DNA of 64,000 nucleotides from Citrus sinensis. Lineage: Eukaryota > Streptophyta > Magnoliopsida > Sapindales > Rutaceae. The stretch is from contig NC_068556.1 of the NCBI RefSeq assembly GCF_022201045.2, positions 23,851,501 through 23,915,500 of the forward strand. Direction: 5' to 3'. The notes under the pieces were generated by a model. The model made no database searches, was not told the origin of the DNA, and saw only the letters and a program-made list of their open reading frames with translations. Shown piece after piece: positions 21,484 to 34,500 of this stretch; position 1 is the stretch's first letter, and the number at the start of each line of letters is the position of its first letter. The position numbers and the translations under genes are program-made.

Positions 21484-22620
21484 ATGCTGTTATGGGGTTT
21501 TAATTACTTAGTTGTTAAGATTTTTTTAACCCCTTGAATGGATATCTGTTTTGTTTTTGTTATTGTAGTGACTTGATGGCACTGTAGTGGGTTTCATTTC
21601 AATTTCAAGTATCTGCTGAATCGTTAAGCTATGTTTGTTTACTGATGTGATAATTGCTAAAGATTATTAAAATTTGAATTCTATTTCCTTATTATGAAGC
21701 TTTAAGTTAGTTGTTTTCATGTTTCAAACTCCTATAGAATGATGTTAGATCCCTCTTGGCTGAATAAGTTTTCTGGTTTGGTCTGTACCTTTTGGTTGGG
21801 TTCATATTCTTAGCCCTGAGTTTGATGCTCTTAGTACATTGATTTCTCATGTTAAGTGTATTTGGCAACCAGAGGACTATTTAGTTCTGCAATTGGCTGT
21901 GAGAGATCCTACTTAGCATTCTTGCTTTGACAGATTTGATGAAATTATTGTTGCCTCTAATCCCATCATACACGTGAGGGGATCGGCATTTTCTTTGATA
22001 CCAGTTCGAAACTTGGAATGGGTCGATAGTCATTTGTTGCTGGCGTAACCTAGCAATCAACTCCCCACTCCACGTTTATGAGAAGCAATTTTCTAATTAG
22101 CAACAGCTTTTGAGTCCCAGCCGCTAATGATTGACACTATGAAAGGAATGCTACCTGTTAACCATCAGTAATTTATGTTGGCTCTTAGGTCTCAAAAAAC
22201 AATACTAAGTCATCTCAATTCATTTTAAGAGTAAAGACAAGCAATTCCTACCATCTTATTTTCTGAAATTCGTATATGGTTCAGTGGAACAATGAAGTTT
22301 AGAAGCGATCTGAAAACTGCTTTATATTGACTATGATAACAAAACCTCTTATTTCCAGCAATATTGTCCAGGATTGAAAGCAGAAAATAAATTTCCAATT
22401 AGAAACTATTATGAATATTAGTACTTCTGCAAAGCATACACAAGGCAGAGAAACCAGGATACAAATGTCATATAAACATCTGCAAGTTTCTTCACCAGGT
22501 TTGGTTTGCTAGGACGGTCACGGTGTTGATTAGTTCTCTCTGAGGATGCAAAATTCCTTGGTACTCCCTAGCACAAGCAAATTTCTTCAAAATTTAATAT
22601 TTCCCAAGCGTCGAGATGCT
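21484..22620. other. eL29 3' UTR and LPD 3' UTR, convergent
   Basis: The two genes point at each other. About the first 250 bases look like eL29 3' UTR, and the stretch from about 22350 is LPD 3' UTR. No further gene or element was recognised. Confidence 0.5.
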
Positions 22621-25600
22621 TTAGACTGCAACTGGTTCACTTACTGGATTAGAAGCATGATCTTTAACCTGCTCCAGAAATTAAATCTTGTTTAACACAA
22701 ATTAAATCTTGTTTAACACCTTTTGGTTTGTTCAAATCTAAAGAAACAAATTATAATTCTACTTTCTTCAGGAATGGGATCACGAGGATTATAATTTCAT
22801 AAAATAGCGATGTTGCAAGATAATACTATACCAGGAACAAACTCATTGTGCAATCTCACACATTCTCTCTATCACTGGTTGAGTTATTAAGAGAATATCA
22901 GAAGTTCACCTTTGCTGCTTTAAACAGTTCGTCTAGAACTTCAGAGAGAGTTGGATGTGCATGAACCGCAAATTTTATGTCCTGCATGATGTGAAATGTA
23001 GAGTAGTTGTTCAAATTAAAAAAAGAAAAAAAAAAGAAAAAGATGATTTCACAATTTTTTTTTTTATTATAAGGGTGGCCACAGTAAGTTTGATCATACA
23101 TTACATGGTGCGTCTAAAGGTAGAACAAAAAGTTACATAACACAGTTAGAAGATTGCCGTTCCAAGTTCCCAGAAACTGATTCATTCAAAGTGCAGCAAT
23201 CAGAGGCAGTAACATAGCAATTTTGGCAAAGGAACCGTACCTGAATACGTGTGCCTAATGCAATAGCATTAGATGCTTCATGGATAAGGTCTGCAGCATG
23301 CAGCCCAAAGATATGAACTCCAAGAATCTCACCGTTGTCTGGTCTGTATATTAACTGCATAAAGATAGCATAAGCAGCAATATTGGAAACTAGTTAGTAA
23401 AAAATGAAAAAAAAAAAAGTCAATAAAGCAAAATATATAATAGTATAGTAAAGTTTTTACAAAAACTATATTGAAGTGAAGGGTCAAGCACCGTAACCTT
23501 AGCAAGTCCCTCCCCTTCGTTTTCTGCTAAGGCCTTGGTGTTAGCTTTGAAGCTTGTTTTCGCTACACTTACTTCAAATCCCTCCTTTTCAGCCTTTTCC
23601 CTTGCCTGAGGCTGTGTGAATTTTAAGTCAAAATTTCAGAATTCAAACAAACTGATAACAACTCATTAAAAAGAATGGAAAAAGTAATCAAAATATGGCA
23701 AAAATGTCAAATGTTTTCAAGAAGAAGTGGACGTTTATCACATCGAAAAGTGTATGACAACATATTTACAAAAGGATGTGCTCATAAGATTAAATAATTA
23801 CCTCGGTCAATCCAACCATACTAATTTCAGGATGTGTGAAACAAGCTGCTGGTATGCTTAAATGATTGAGTACATGATCTCTTCCGGTAACTTGTTCAAC
23901 CACTGCATTAAGACATCAATGCCAAGGACCAAATGTGAGTAGAAAAAAAATTGAACGGCAAAATAGTACCTGAAATGAGGAAAATGCTATGTACCTGAAA
24001 TTCCTTGTGCACTGGCTGCATGTGCAAGCATCATTTTACCATTTGCATCTCCAATGCAATACAAATGAGGAACCTGATATTCAAAAACTATATTCAGTAA
24101 CAATTGGTGACAGCCTTCCGAGAGAATATGCCACGCAAAAATTCATGACAAACCAGATTTCCATTTGCATCAGTTACTCGCATTCGCTCATCAACAGGTA
24201 CAAAACCTCGTTGTGTTACTACATTAATCTGAGAAGAAAAAGTAAAAGAGAATAGTAGTGAAACTTAAATACAGTTTTTTTCATTGAACGACTTCTGGAT
24301 TTAATTATTGTATGTGTCAGTAAAGACTTACATTCTCCAAACCCAGACCATTTGTGAATGGAGCCCTTCCAGTCGCAATCAATGCAGCATCCACCTATAG
24401 AACAGAAGCAAAAGCAAAAGTTTACAGCATATGCTATACATATTACATAAAAGACAGATAGAAGTGGACAGCAGCCACACGGGAAATAGGGATTTTTCAA
24501 AGCTTCCCCAACAGTGATAACTAATGGGTAGGAGTGCAACAGTGATTACTAACTGAGTGCATAAAGGTAGTTGAAAGTTGAAAGCTTAATGTCAAAAATA
24601 AGCGCACACAAATTTCAATCTAAAATAATGCAGTCCGTATGTAAATTTAACCAATTCAGGCCACTCGAAACAAACTTTTAGATTAGACAATTCAAGGCTC
24701 CTCAAATCAGCAGTTTACATCCACCAGGTTTCATCATTTAATTGGTAACGTACTACAAGTTGTAGTGTACGATCATAGTCAATAGACGACAGCAGAAACT
24801 GGAACTCTGGAAGTATTTTCTTCTCACAATGTATACACATTTTAGGGTATCAATTTTCTCAGCGGGACGTTACAAAATGAACAAAGAAGTATGCCAGATA
24901 ACTGGAAATAGAGATGGATGTTGGTTTTTCTTGCAGAAGTTTTGAAGGGAAAACACAATCAATATGATCCATAGTTTTACCTCTAAAGTATCTTTTGGTT
25001 CCTTGGTTTTAGCATCAATAAGCTCAATGGTGACTGGTTTCCCATCCTTTGCAGGAGTGATCTGTAAACAACATCAGTGAATGAAAGTGTATACTATCAA
25101 AATAGCCTCCAAGAGAACACGTGAATATAAACATCAGAGTACCTTGGTTGCAAACACTCCAGTGTGATAATCAATTTTCCGAGGATTAACGAGAACTCTT
25201 TGAGCCAGTTTACCAATCTCAGGATCAAATCCAGGCATAAGCTGATCTAAAGCTTCAATGAAAGTAACCTACACAAAAGAGAAAAAAAATATGATTTTCA
25301 GAATTTGAAATCAACTATGGACACATGCTCTTAACAGTCTTAGATTAGCTCACTTCCAAAAATTTGTTTAAGGAAGGAAAGAAAGAAAAGATATTACCTC
25401 ACTTCCAAGGGCAGTGTATACATCACTGAATTCAAGACCAATATAACCACTTCCTACAATTGCAATCCAGTCAGGAACAAACTCCAATTTGAGTGCATGG
25501 TCACTTGTAATTACAGTCTTCCCTGCAGGTCATTACTAAATCATTAGAAAAATATTAAGAGCATGGGAGAACAAAAGATTACAGTTAATTGGAATACAAG

Positions 25601-27730
25601 GTCATTAATTGATAACAGATTCAGAGATCATCCCCAGGAACTAGGGTAGAAAACACTTATTTTCCCAAGTTATGCTAAACTTTTTTAATTCTGAATAATT
25701 TTTTGTTTAATAGTGCTAAACTCCACAAAAAATGTAGAGGAAGCAACTGAACAGGCGACATTCTTTCTTTCTTTTTAATTTCACATTTTTCAAACAGACA
25801 TTTCATTCCAGGGGTTTTAGCGCATCATATTACTTGCAGTAACTGTATCAAACTCGATATCCATTTCATATAACTCAGCCAGTGCCTGCACAGTCACCTC
25901 TTACAAATATTTCTAGTTTCTTAAAAAAACTTGCCCAGCTTACAAAAGTTTTTGCCATCTTTATATACTAACTAAAGGAAGAAGATGTACGAAAAGATCA
26001 AGCATCTTTCCCGGGTTTCAGATATACAAAGACAGGCTTCTAATCTCGATCGAACTTTGATAAAATTTTTGATTAATTAGATTTATAACAGGATAAGAAT
26101 GGAAAACAAATAATATTCACCATCAACTTCAATGCCCTTAGGAACAAATGGGACAGAACCAGTGGCAATGATGATATCTTTTGCAGTTACTATGTTGTCA
26201 GTCCCAAATTTCACTTTTTGTGGACCCTGAATAAGTTCATAAATTATATTAGGATAAATGACATTTTAAAAGGTGAAAACCATGAAAGCATACAATTTAT
26301 TGCAAAAGAAAAACTATACTTACCAAAATTGTCCCAACACCTGTCAATATGTCCACACCAAGTGCTTTCATTGAATTTGTCAAATTATTACGAATTTTTG
26401 TGGCTAAGTTATTGGCATGATCGGCCACTCCCTGTCTATCATACCCAGCAGCATGGACCTATCAATAGTCAAAAGAGAAAACAAACAGAAAATCAACTCC
26501 AGTCTTGTCTCAGCTGAAATATGTGATACTCATCTTACCAAAGAGCAGCAAATGTAAATGTGCGATCCTAACATATTAGCTTCTATTACCTGCAGACCTA
26601 AAGCCTTCATATGATGCTCACTCTGAAGTTCACGCATTCGACCACTTACTGCCAGGAGAGCCTTAGAAGGAACACATCCTCTGTTCACACATGTTCCTCC
26701 CACCACGTCTCCCTCAATGATGGCAGTTTTGAGTCCCTACAATGAGCATATTCTAAGATTAGCGCAGATCTTCTGCAACTCAAGTATCAAAGAAGAACAA
26801 GCGACCAAACAATTCTTTAAAGTTTCACCCCATTGGGCAAAGTTTACACACAAGAAGTCTGAATTGACGGCCAAATAAAGAACTGATCTCAAGATCCCAT
26901 TCTATGTATTTTATCATCTTCATTTCATCCGCCATGTAAATTCCCACTTTCCTTTCCCAATATCGTAAAGATAGCATATCATGTAAAACAACCATACTAA
27001 ATTATGGATAAACTAAAAACAACAAACGAGTAGGAACACGTTAGTAACTGCTTAATTTTGAAAGCACAGCACTTTTACTTAGCAGCTAATATAACATTTA
27101 CGAGCTACTCACTCACCGAACTTAATCGCAGCAATTGTGGATTACAAGTCGTAGAAACTCATGTGAGATGCTCATGTGAGCTATCAGATTAATATACGCA
27201 GCAAGGCAAAATCAGCTCAGTATACCGTCAGCCAACAACAGTTAAAATTTTGACACGTGCACGGTGTATCCAATCCAAGCGTATACAATCAATTCAAGTA
27301 AACACAAGTATTAAAAATAACAAACAAAGCATCAAATCAAAGCTTGAGAGTGAGTAATGAGTACCTTCTCAACGGCATGCAAAGCGGCTCCATGGCCACC
27401 AACGCCAGCGCCAATAATAATCAAATCATAATCAAAAGACTTCGGGATTCCGTTATCACCGAGAGAAGCGGAGACATTACTTCCTTTAAAACGACGTCGA
27501 GAAGGAAGCTGAACTCGCTGGGAATTGGAACAGCGAGTAAATGCAGAAGGCGAGAAGCCGAAGGCCTCGCGGCGTAAGCCACAGAATCGGAGATTAATCG
27601 GTTTGGAAGGAATAAGAAGAGTGCACGAAGAAGAAGAAGAATGAAGAGCACCGACGTGGCGTGATCCGGAGATCGTTGGCACAGCAGTTGCTGATGTGGC
27701 CGCTTGAGAGAAAGCAGCGGAGTAATGCAT
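22621..27730 (-). CDS. LPD1: Dihydrolipoyl dehydrogenase, plastid (E3 of pyruvate dehydrogenase)
   Basis: FAD flavoenzyme that re-oxidises lipoamide with NAD+ in the plastid pyruvate dehydrogenase complex, supplying acetyl-CoA for fatty acid synthesis. Fifteen exons join in frame to 583 aa (Arabidopsis about 570): 27365-27730, 26590-26736, 26324-26458, 26121-26226, 25398-25522, 25143-25268, 24981-25061, 24332-24394, 24154-24228, 23995-24073, 23802-23902, 23498-23611, 23241-23354, 22910-22981, 22621-22668. The first about 85 residues are Ser/Arg-rich, a plastid transit peptide. The FAD motif is [15 protein letters not shown] (about 102-116), the redox disulfide CVNRGC (Cys138, Cys143), the NAD motif GSGYIG (275-280), and the active-site pair HPTLSE (His553, Glu558). 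All key residues are present. Reading through the last donor would swap the final 15 residues for VNF and a stop. Confidence 0.96.
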
Positions 27731-28138
27731 TTTGCTAGAAGAGAAATAGAAATGAACAGCAAATGAGAGATCTGAGGAGGAGGAGGAGGAGATATAGAGA
27801 GGGCGTGTTTGTTTTATGAGAGAGTTTGTAATTGTGAATTTGGGGGGACGGACTTTGAGATGTCCGTTAAGAAGGGGATGACTGGTAGTGAGAAGCGGAG
27901 ATTCCCAAGTGTGGCTGATCAACTATAACCTACTTTTGTTTGCTCTTTTCTTTAGTCATTGCTATCTTGTTTGCCTTGCCTTGCCCTCTTTTCTTTAGCT
28001 GTCCAACTCACGCTTCCATCTTTCGTACTTTACGCACGCTTGGCGCGTGATTTAGTATTTTCACTTGTTTTAATTAAACGTTTGAAAATTTCATTCCTAC
28101 CCTCAGCTTTATGATAATATTATACTACTGAGCATAAA

Positions 28139-28619
28139 TTTTTTTTTTTTTTATGATATGAGACTATTGCTCAAATTATAACTCATATTACATGAGAGTA
28201 TAACTGATATGTACAATCATATATATATACTGAGACCTATGTGACATCAATGTTGATATGGCACTGCTCAAATTTTTTAACCCTCTCAAATATTTGAAGG
28301 ACGTCAACTCCTTTTTTAATGCTCAAATTACAACTCATATTACATGAGAGTATAACTGATATGTACAATCATATATATATACTGAGACATGTGTGACATC
28401 AATGTTGATATGGCACCGCTCAAATTTTTTAACCCTCTCAAATATTTGAGGGACGTCAACTCCTAGCTTAGGAGAAAGACTGCTTTCACTCAAGCTCTAG
28501 GACTCCAAAGAAGGACATTTAAATTAAACTTCTGCAATGCGTCTGCGGAGGCTCGAACCACTCCCCTCACATTTGTGAGGGAGTGGCTCTAGCCACTTGG
28601 GCTTAGCCCAAGTGATTAA
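28139..28619 (-). mobile_element. tRNA-derived SINE with duplicated body and poly(A) tail
   Basis: Read on the minus strand, the element begins TTAATCACTTGGGCTAAG and carries an A-box (AAGCCCAAGTGGCTAGAGC) and B-box (GGTTCGAGCC). A body and a poly(A) tail follow (T-run 28139-28152 on the plus strand). CATAAA flanks both sides (28133-28138 and 28620-28625). The 5' end also holds a perfect 9-base inverted repeat, CACTTGGGC/GCCCAAGTG. Inside, a 152-base unit occurs twice. At 481 bp the element is long for a plant SINE because of this duplication. Confidence 0.75.
28169..28472. repeat. 152-bp direct tandem duplication inside the SINE
   Basis: GCTCAAATTA starts both copies (28169 and 28321). The copies match almost base for base, including the TATATATATACTGAGAC tract and the segment ending in GGACGTCAACTCCT. 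They differ at only a few positions (for example CTATGTGAC against ATGTGTGAC). The near identity implies a recent duplication. Confidence 0.85.
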
Positions 28620-28625
28620 CATAAA

Positions 28626-29232
28626 CTTAGAATTAATAACAAAAAACTTATAATTTTGAATTAGACACAGTCTAATTATTTAAGTGATGCAAGTCATTAA
28701 TTTTTTTTTTTTTGTATTTTTAGACCACACGTTGTTTGATTTGACACATTTCTTAAGTTGACTATATTACCTTTGTTATGCCATACTAGATACATTTTTT
28801 ATTATAGTTGTGTGTTGAGTCCTCTTCTAATAAAGGTTTTAAATCTTTAATATGGTAAGAGACAAATTAGAAAAATAAAAATTTCAATATATTATAGGAT
28901 AAAGTATGTATTGTATTGTAATATTTGTGTTTTTTTTAGTTTTAAAGCTCCTTTATTCTAATAAAATAAGTGGTTCCTTATTGAAAATTTACTTATTATG
29001 TGCAATAGGTAGTATTGCCCTATTACTTTATCGTAGAAATTTTATGTTTTATTATTTTTTTTTATATAATATATTGGAGTAAGAGAGTGTTCAAGTAAAG
29101 TCTCTTTCCAAAATGGAGAAACTCAAAAAGTTTTGAGGTTCATCTTATGCTAGTTGCATCGTACTCGCATAAGTTCCAAGCAAAAGTCATCTGTTATTGT
29201 TAATTTCGTCAAAGGTATTATACTATTATATC

Positions 29233-29263
<31 letters not shown>

Positions 29264-31593
29264 TAATTAACGGTATTGTATACTTGGACAACAAACATAG
29301 GGCAAATAGAAATAAATTTGGATGATTTGATTGAGTTGCTCTTATAAATCACCTACCATTTATAAATAATGATATTGCAAAAGGGGAACATATCATATGA
29401 ACGTTAAAAACAGCGACTACCATTGTAGTATAAATAGTAAGTTAAATTTTTAATTAGTGAGAATTTAATCACTAGATGAAATAAAACTTTCATGCTAATT
29501 GAGTATTGGTTAATTGGGTGGGTATACTTTTTTTTTTCCCCTGTTACATTATTATCAAGTTGATCACAAAATAATTATCTCTGTAATCAATTAAGTTGGT
29601 AAATCCAGACTCACTTGAGATTGAGTAGCAATTAAACTAAATAAAATAATAATAATCATGATTTTCTAGTATCAAATTAGTCAAAAAAATTTATAGTGCG
29701 TTCCATAACTTTTTCACTTTCATATTACTCTAATACCAACTTATTAAATTTATATTTAATTGTTCAGCATACACAATCAAGAAATAAAGAGTTAATAAGA
29801 GTCTCATTATGATTATATTTTTCCCGTTAATTAAATCTAATCCATCTAAATGATCATAATCTCTCTTATGATAATCACTTTAACAAGCAAGCTCCGCAAT
29901 TTGTACTGATATCACAAAATCAACAAAACGACCCCGCTTCAGTAATTGACTAATTGTGGACTGGCTTTTGAGAGGAATCTTTGCATTTGAAGTTTTGAAC
30001 CGGCACGGCCATTGCTTACACTTGTTGCTTTTGCCCACACCCGTTTTTGGATGGTGGCACATGCGTGAGCTGGAAGCCCACGACCACGGGCCCCGCGTAT
30101 TGACAGTCCATTTAGAAATTTTAGAATCATCAGGCAAAATTTATCTGCATGAAAAGACATAAAGATCCCCCCCATCATCCTCTGCAAACGTGCAGCCACA
30201 GAGCCAATCAATGTCCACCACGTGGCATATCATCACCATCAAATGATTATCACGCCTCAAAACAGCCGAAGGCTGAAAGCCACTAGGCACTGACTCGGAG
30301 TCTCATTACTCGTACAGAGAAAAGACACTGTTGCGTGTCAACCAACTGACCGAGGACGCTGTATTTTCATTACACGTGTTATAATCGTCAAGTCCTTGAG
30401 GCACGGGCGGGTAGCGGGCCCCCCAACTTAGAACGCGTAGGATTTAAAATTAAACGTTTACTAATGTGTGATAATTTATTGATATATTATTATGCTTCAC
30501 AAAGATGTACTTTACAAGTTCACAAAGATCTTGATGTTTTTATCTTTTTAACGCACGTAGTTTTTAGTATTACAAAAGTTTGGAGGGGGGATGGGGGAAC
30601 ACAGTTTGATTTGATAGTAACTGAAATTTTTTTAATTAAAAAAATCTCAGTTTAAATGTGGTAAAGATTGAAATCTCAAATCTTTTGTATTACCCTAAGA
30701 AATTATACTAGTTGAACCAGTCATTACTATTATGATTATAAATTTTGTTCGATTATTTACGTAAATGCTTTTCTATTGCGAAGCTTAGTAATAAAACTAT
30801 AAAATCTATATGCTTAATATAATTGTACTTATTTAATTGTGGATCTATTTAGATATAATAAATATCATTTATAGATTATGATTAACCTGTACATAATGAG
30901 TTGTGTGGCTCAATAATACATATGAACTCTCTCTTTCTATTAATGTAAGATGTTACATTTCTTGTAACATGAATATATTGTATCCCTAGAGTTAAACTCT
31001 AGGCATATAATTACAAACTCTAAGTCTTTAGATTTTACCACTGACAAGTGATAGAATAACTATAACAGGGATCTGCGTAAAAGAATTGCAATGTGCACAA
31101 TTTTACATATAGTTTCACCAAAAATCAGGGACGTTCAAGGTATTAAACTTTTTTTCAATTAATTAAAGGTTTTGGCTCCCACGTAAATTATTAACAAATT
31201 ACGGGCATTACTGGAATTTGACAAATTTATTTATTAATTATTATTATTTTTAACTTTTCTCTCTAATCGAAGGTCGGGGACAAACACGATTGCACAGAAG
31301 AGAATAAAAAGAAAGAAGGGAGAGGAGAGAGAATTAAAAAAAAAAGAAAAAAAAGGTGAGAGAAATAATTAGAAAGAGAGAGAAACGAAGGCTTAGAGTA
31401 CTTCGCTGGTAATGGCGGTTAGGGTTTTCTATTGATCCTCACGATTCTTGAAATCTCCCGCCTTTCTTTATTTACTTATCTCTCTCTTCGGTTTTTAAAA
31501 ACCCTAATTTATTGACATCGATTTGAATTTGAATTTCTCTTCGATTCGAATTCGAATTTAAATCGGGGAGTGAGGGGGAGAAGAGTAGCTGCG
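28626..31593. other. Intergenic region and PP4R3 upstream region
   Basis: Mostly AT-rich, with a (TA)n run near 29230-29256. A GC-richer island spans about 29930-30430 with a perfect G-box palindrome CCACGTGG (30218-30225) and ACACGTGT (about 30373-30380). It has no supported coding frame. From 31255 the sequence becomes GA-rich, and a TTAGGGTTTT telo-box-like motif occurs near 31418-31427, consistent with the PP4R3 promoter and leader. Confidence 0.45.
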
Positions 31594-34500
31594 ATGGGCG
31601 CACAAGAGAAGTCGCAAGCGAACGCCAATCCGATGCAGGTTGGTGATTTTTCCCTAGAATTGAAGTTTGTCACCTGCTAGTTTTGTTTTAGTGGGTTTGA
31701 ACTCTCAATTTCAAGTTTTTGATTTTGTTGACTGTTGTGTAGTAAGTTTACTTGTTATCATTCAATCGACTTGGGTGTTTAACTGAATTTAGTTTATTAT
31801 GTTTCGATTGATTGTTTTTATTTATCTATGAGTTACTTGTTGCTGCTCAAGGTGTACTGAGGTGCTAATGAGTTAATGTGAGAGCTATGTTTGGTGTCAA
31901 TCTTTTGTCTTTTTTTTTACATAGGGTTTGCGGTTGTGGCATGTTGGATTTTGATTAGCATTTTTGTGGTTGGTAGTTTTTGGTTCTCAGTATAATCAAT
32001 GCAGTTGCTGCTTGTAATGGAAGTAAAAGCAGGGAATGGTGCAGTTTAGGTGTTTAGAGATGGTCAATCGCTATGGGTTAGTGTGAGCCCATTACATTCT
32101 GCAAGACAATTGGAGGATAAGTTTGATATCTTTGGAAGTGCCAAACATATTCGGAAGAGTACCCATGGCTTGTTTTAGTTGAAGCAAGTTTTTAGATTCA
32201 TCTTTTGGCTGAATTTTAGTTAGGGTTTGGACTCTATGGCATGTCCTTTGTACGGATCGATTTCTATTGGTGGCTTGGAGATTCACAGTTTGTCTCTACC
32301 TTAGCATTTTGAGAAAGTTGGATTTTTTTTTTCTTGTTGGGGTGTATATGTGGTTAGTACACGTGCGATGGAGTATTTTTTAAGTTTTTAATACAAAAGG
32401 ACAATTGCTGATGCATACCAATAAGGTTTAGCCATTATTTACCTGCTTTGCATTCCTATTTGGTGGTTCTTGCGAGTGCCCATCTAGTTGTGCGATAATT
32501 AGTAATTCTTACTGAGTGGTCTTAATAATTTTCACGGAATAGGCGATTATTTTCAGAGAGCAGTGATGTGACTCATGGATTTACAAGATTGGTAAATTTG
32601 CAATACAAAATTGAATAAACATCACATGTTGCTAAGACGGATTAAATATTGTTTTTTGTGGTGGTATTTACTACAAAAAGCACTTACTGTAAATAACTTT
32701 CCTTTTTTGAATTATAAATATGTTTTTTGAATTATAATTTCAAACTGAAAAAAAAAGGTCAATGTAAAGCTAGTGAGTGAACTATCATTGTTTATTTATT
32801 ATTTATTTTTATTTTCTGCATTTGGAAAGTTTATTGGAATTTAGTTTGATGGTGTATTTGATATGTGTAGTCTAATTGTCAAATCATCTTTCAATCACAT
32901 AGGGGTGTTTGCTTTGCTGTATCAGATGATAAGGTAATAACCAAGAAAGTTGCCTTTGAAAACAAACGAATAGATCATAAAGTTACTCTTGGGAGCATAA
33001 TCTGTTGACTTAATCCATTGGGAGGATTACCCTGTAGTTAAAATGCTCATGCTTCATTACCTTGATTTTTATTGAGCCATGCTTTCATCATTATATTCAA
33101 TTTAATTTCTTTATCTCTAGGTGTGTTTTTCCTTGTACAAGTTGAAATTTCTGAGAATGATTTTATGTTTTGTTGTTTTGAGCTGAAGCATACTCTTTTA
33201 TTATTTTTATTTCTTCTTTGAAATTAACTGGCAAAAGTTGCATATAAGTGACACAGTTTTGCATCACTATCATTTTCCTCTTTATTTTTTCTTTCTTGAC
33301 TTTTCAGCGCGTGAAGGTTTATCGCTTGAATGACGATGGTAAATGGGATGATCAGGGTACTGGTCATGTCACTGTTGACTCTATGGAGGTGTGTTCGAAA
33401 TGTTCACTTATTTTAATTGTTTAATGGTGGAGAAGTAATAGAATCAGAATAATTTTAATTTTCAGAAATTTGTTTCTGATAATGATTGTTGAAAAAATGT
33501 CTGTAATTTGAATGAATGCAAATGTTACTATGCAGAGATCAGAGGAGTTGTGTTTGTTTGTTATTGATGAAGAAGACAATGAGACAATACTTTTGCACCG
33601 TATCAGCCCAGATGACATTTACAGAAAGCAAGAAGGTATGTATATGTGAGGAAGAATGATCTGAGTCTTTTGTCTCTGTAGTTGCAATTATCTGCAAATA
33701 CAGCATCACCCACTGCCTGATTATTGTTATTCTTATTTTTAGACACAATTATCTCTTGGAGAGACCCAGAATATTCTACAGAGTTGGCTCTTAGCTTTCA
33801 GGAGCCTACAGGGTGCTCATATATATGGTAACAAAATGAATATATTTCTTAGTTCCCTTTCTAGGTTTCTTGTTCTAAATTGACACTTTGTAATCTTAAT
33901 GTTTATATACCTTTCTCTTTTTTGGTTGTTCGTCTACTGAATGTAAAGTTGTTTTACTCAGGGATAACATATGCAATGTTCAGAGGAACCTCAATTTTAA
34001 TTCTCTTAACAGTAAGTAGTTGCAAACTTCAACTACGTATGATTCAATTGTCTGTAAATTTTCTGCATTTAAGTCTCGGAATGGGGTGAGAAACTTATCT
34101 TTTTCTAGTTGGAATATAGCATCACAGGATAAGGAACATATCAAATGATTGTGAACGTTGTGATCCATAACCTTGTAGGCATTTCATCCCTTGTTCTGAA
34201 AGATCCAATTCCAACACCCATGGTGGTTCGGTTTTGAGATAAACTAATACTAGCAAACAGACAAGGGTTTATTTGGATGTATGTAGAGGGTTCAAGTCTA
34301 GGTAGTGGCTTCGATTCTGTAGGGAGTTTTTATCTGTCTTGAATTTTAATCAATGCACTGTGGTTATAGTTTTAATCTCTAGCCTTTTTCAGACAAAGCG
34401 CTAAAGTTTTACATTGAATACATATTGATTATGACTCAAATCAAGGATCTTCTTTTGTTCAAAAGGTAGAAGAGCGAAAAAATGGTTGATGTGATCTGTT

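Noticed and set aside
25842-25906. Short open stretch inside LPD intron 4 on the minus strand, with acceptor- and donor-like ends, resembling a cassette exon
   Set aside because: Joined to exon 4 in the required phase it gives an immediate TGA, and the flanking exons already connect to the conserved LPD sequence.
29880-30211. Overlapping open frames of 70-90 residues on both strands in the GC-richer island
   Set aside because: No domain, mutually overlapping frames, and no splice-consistent extension.
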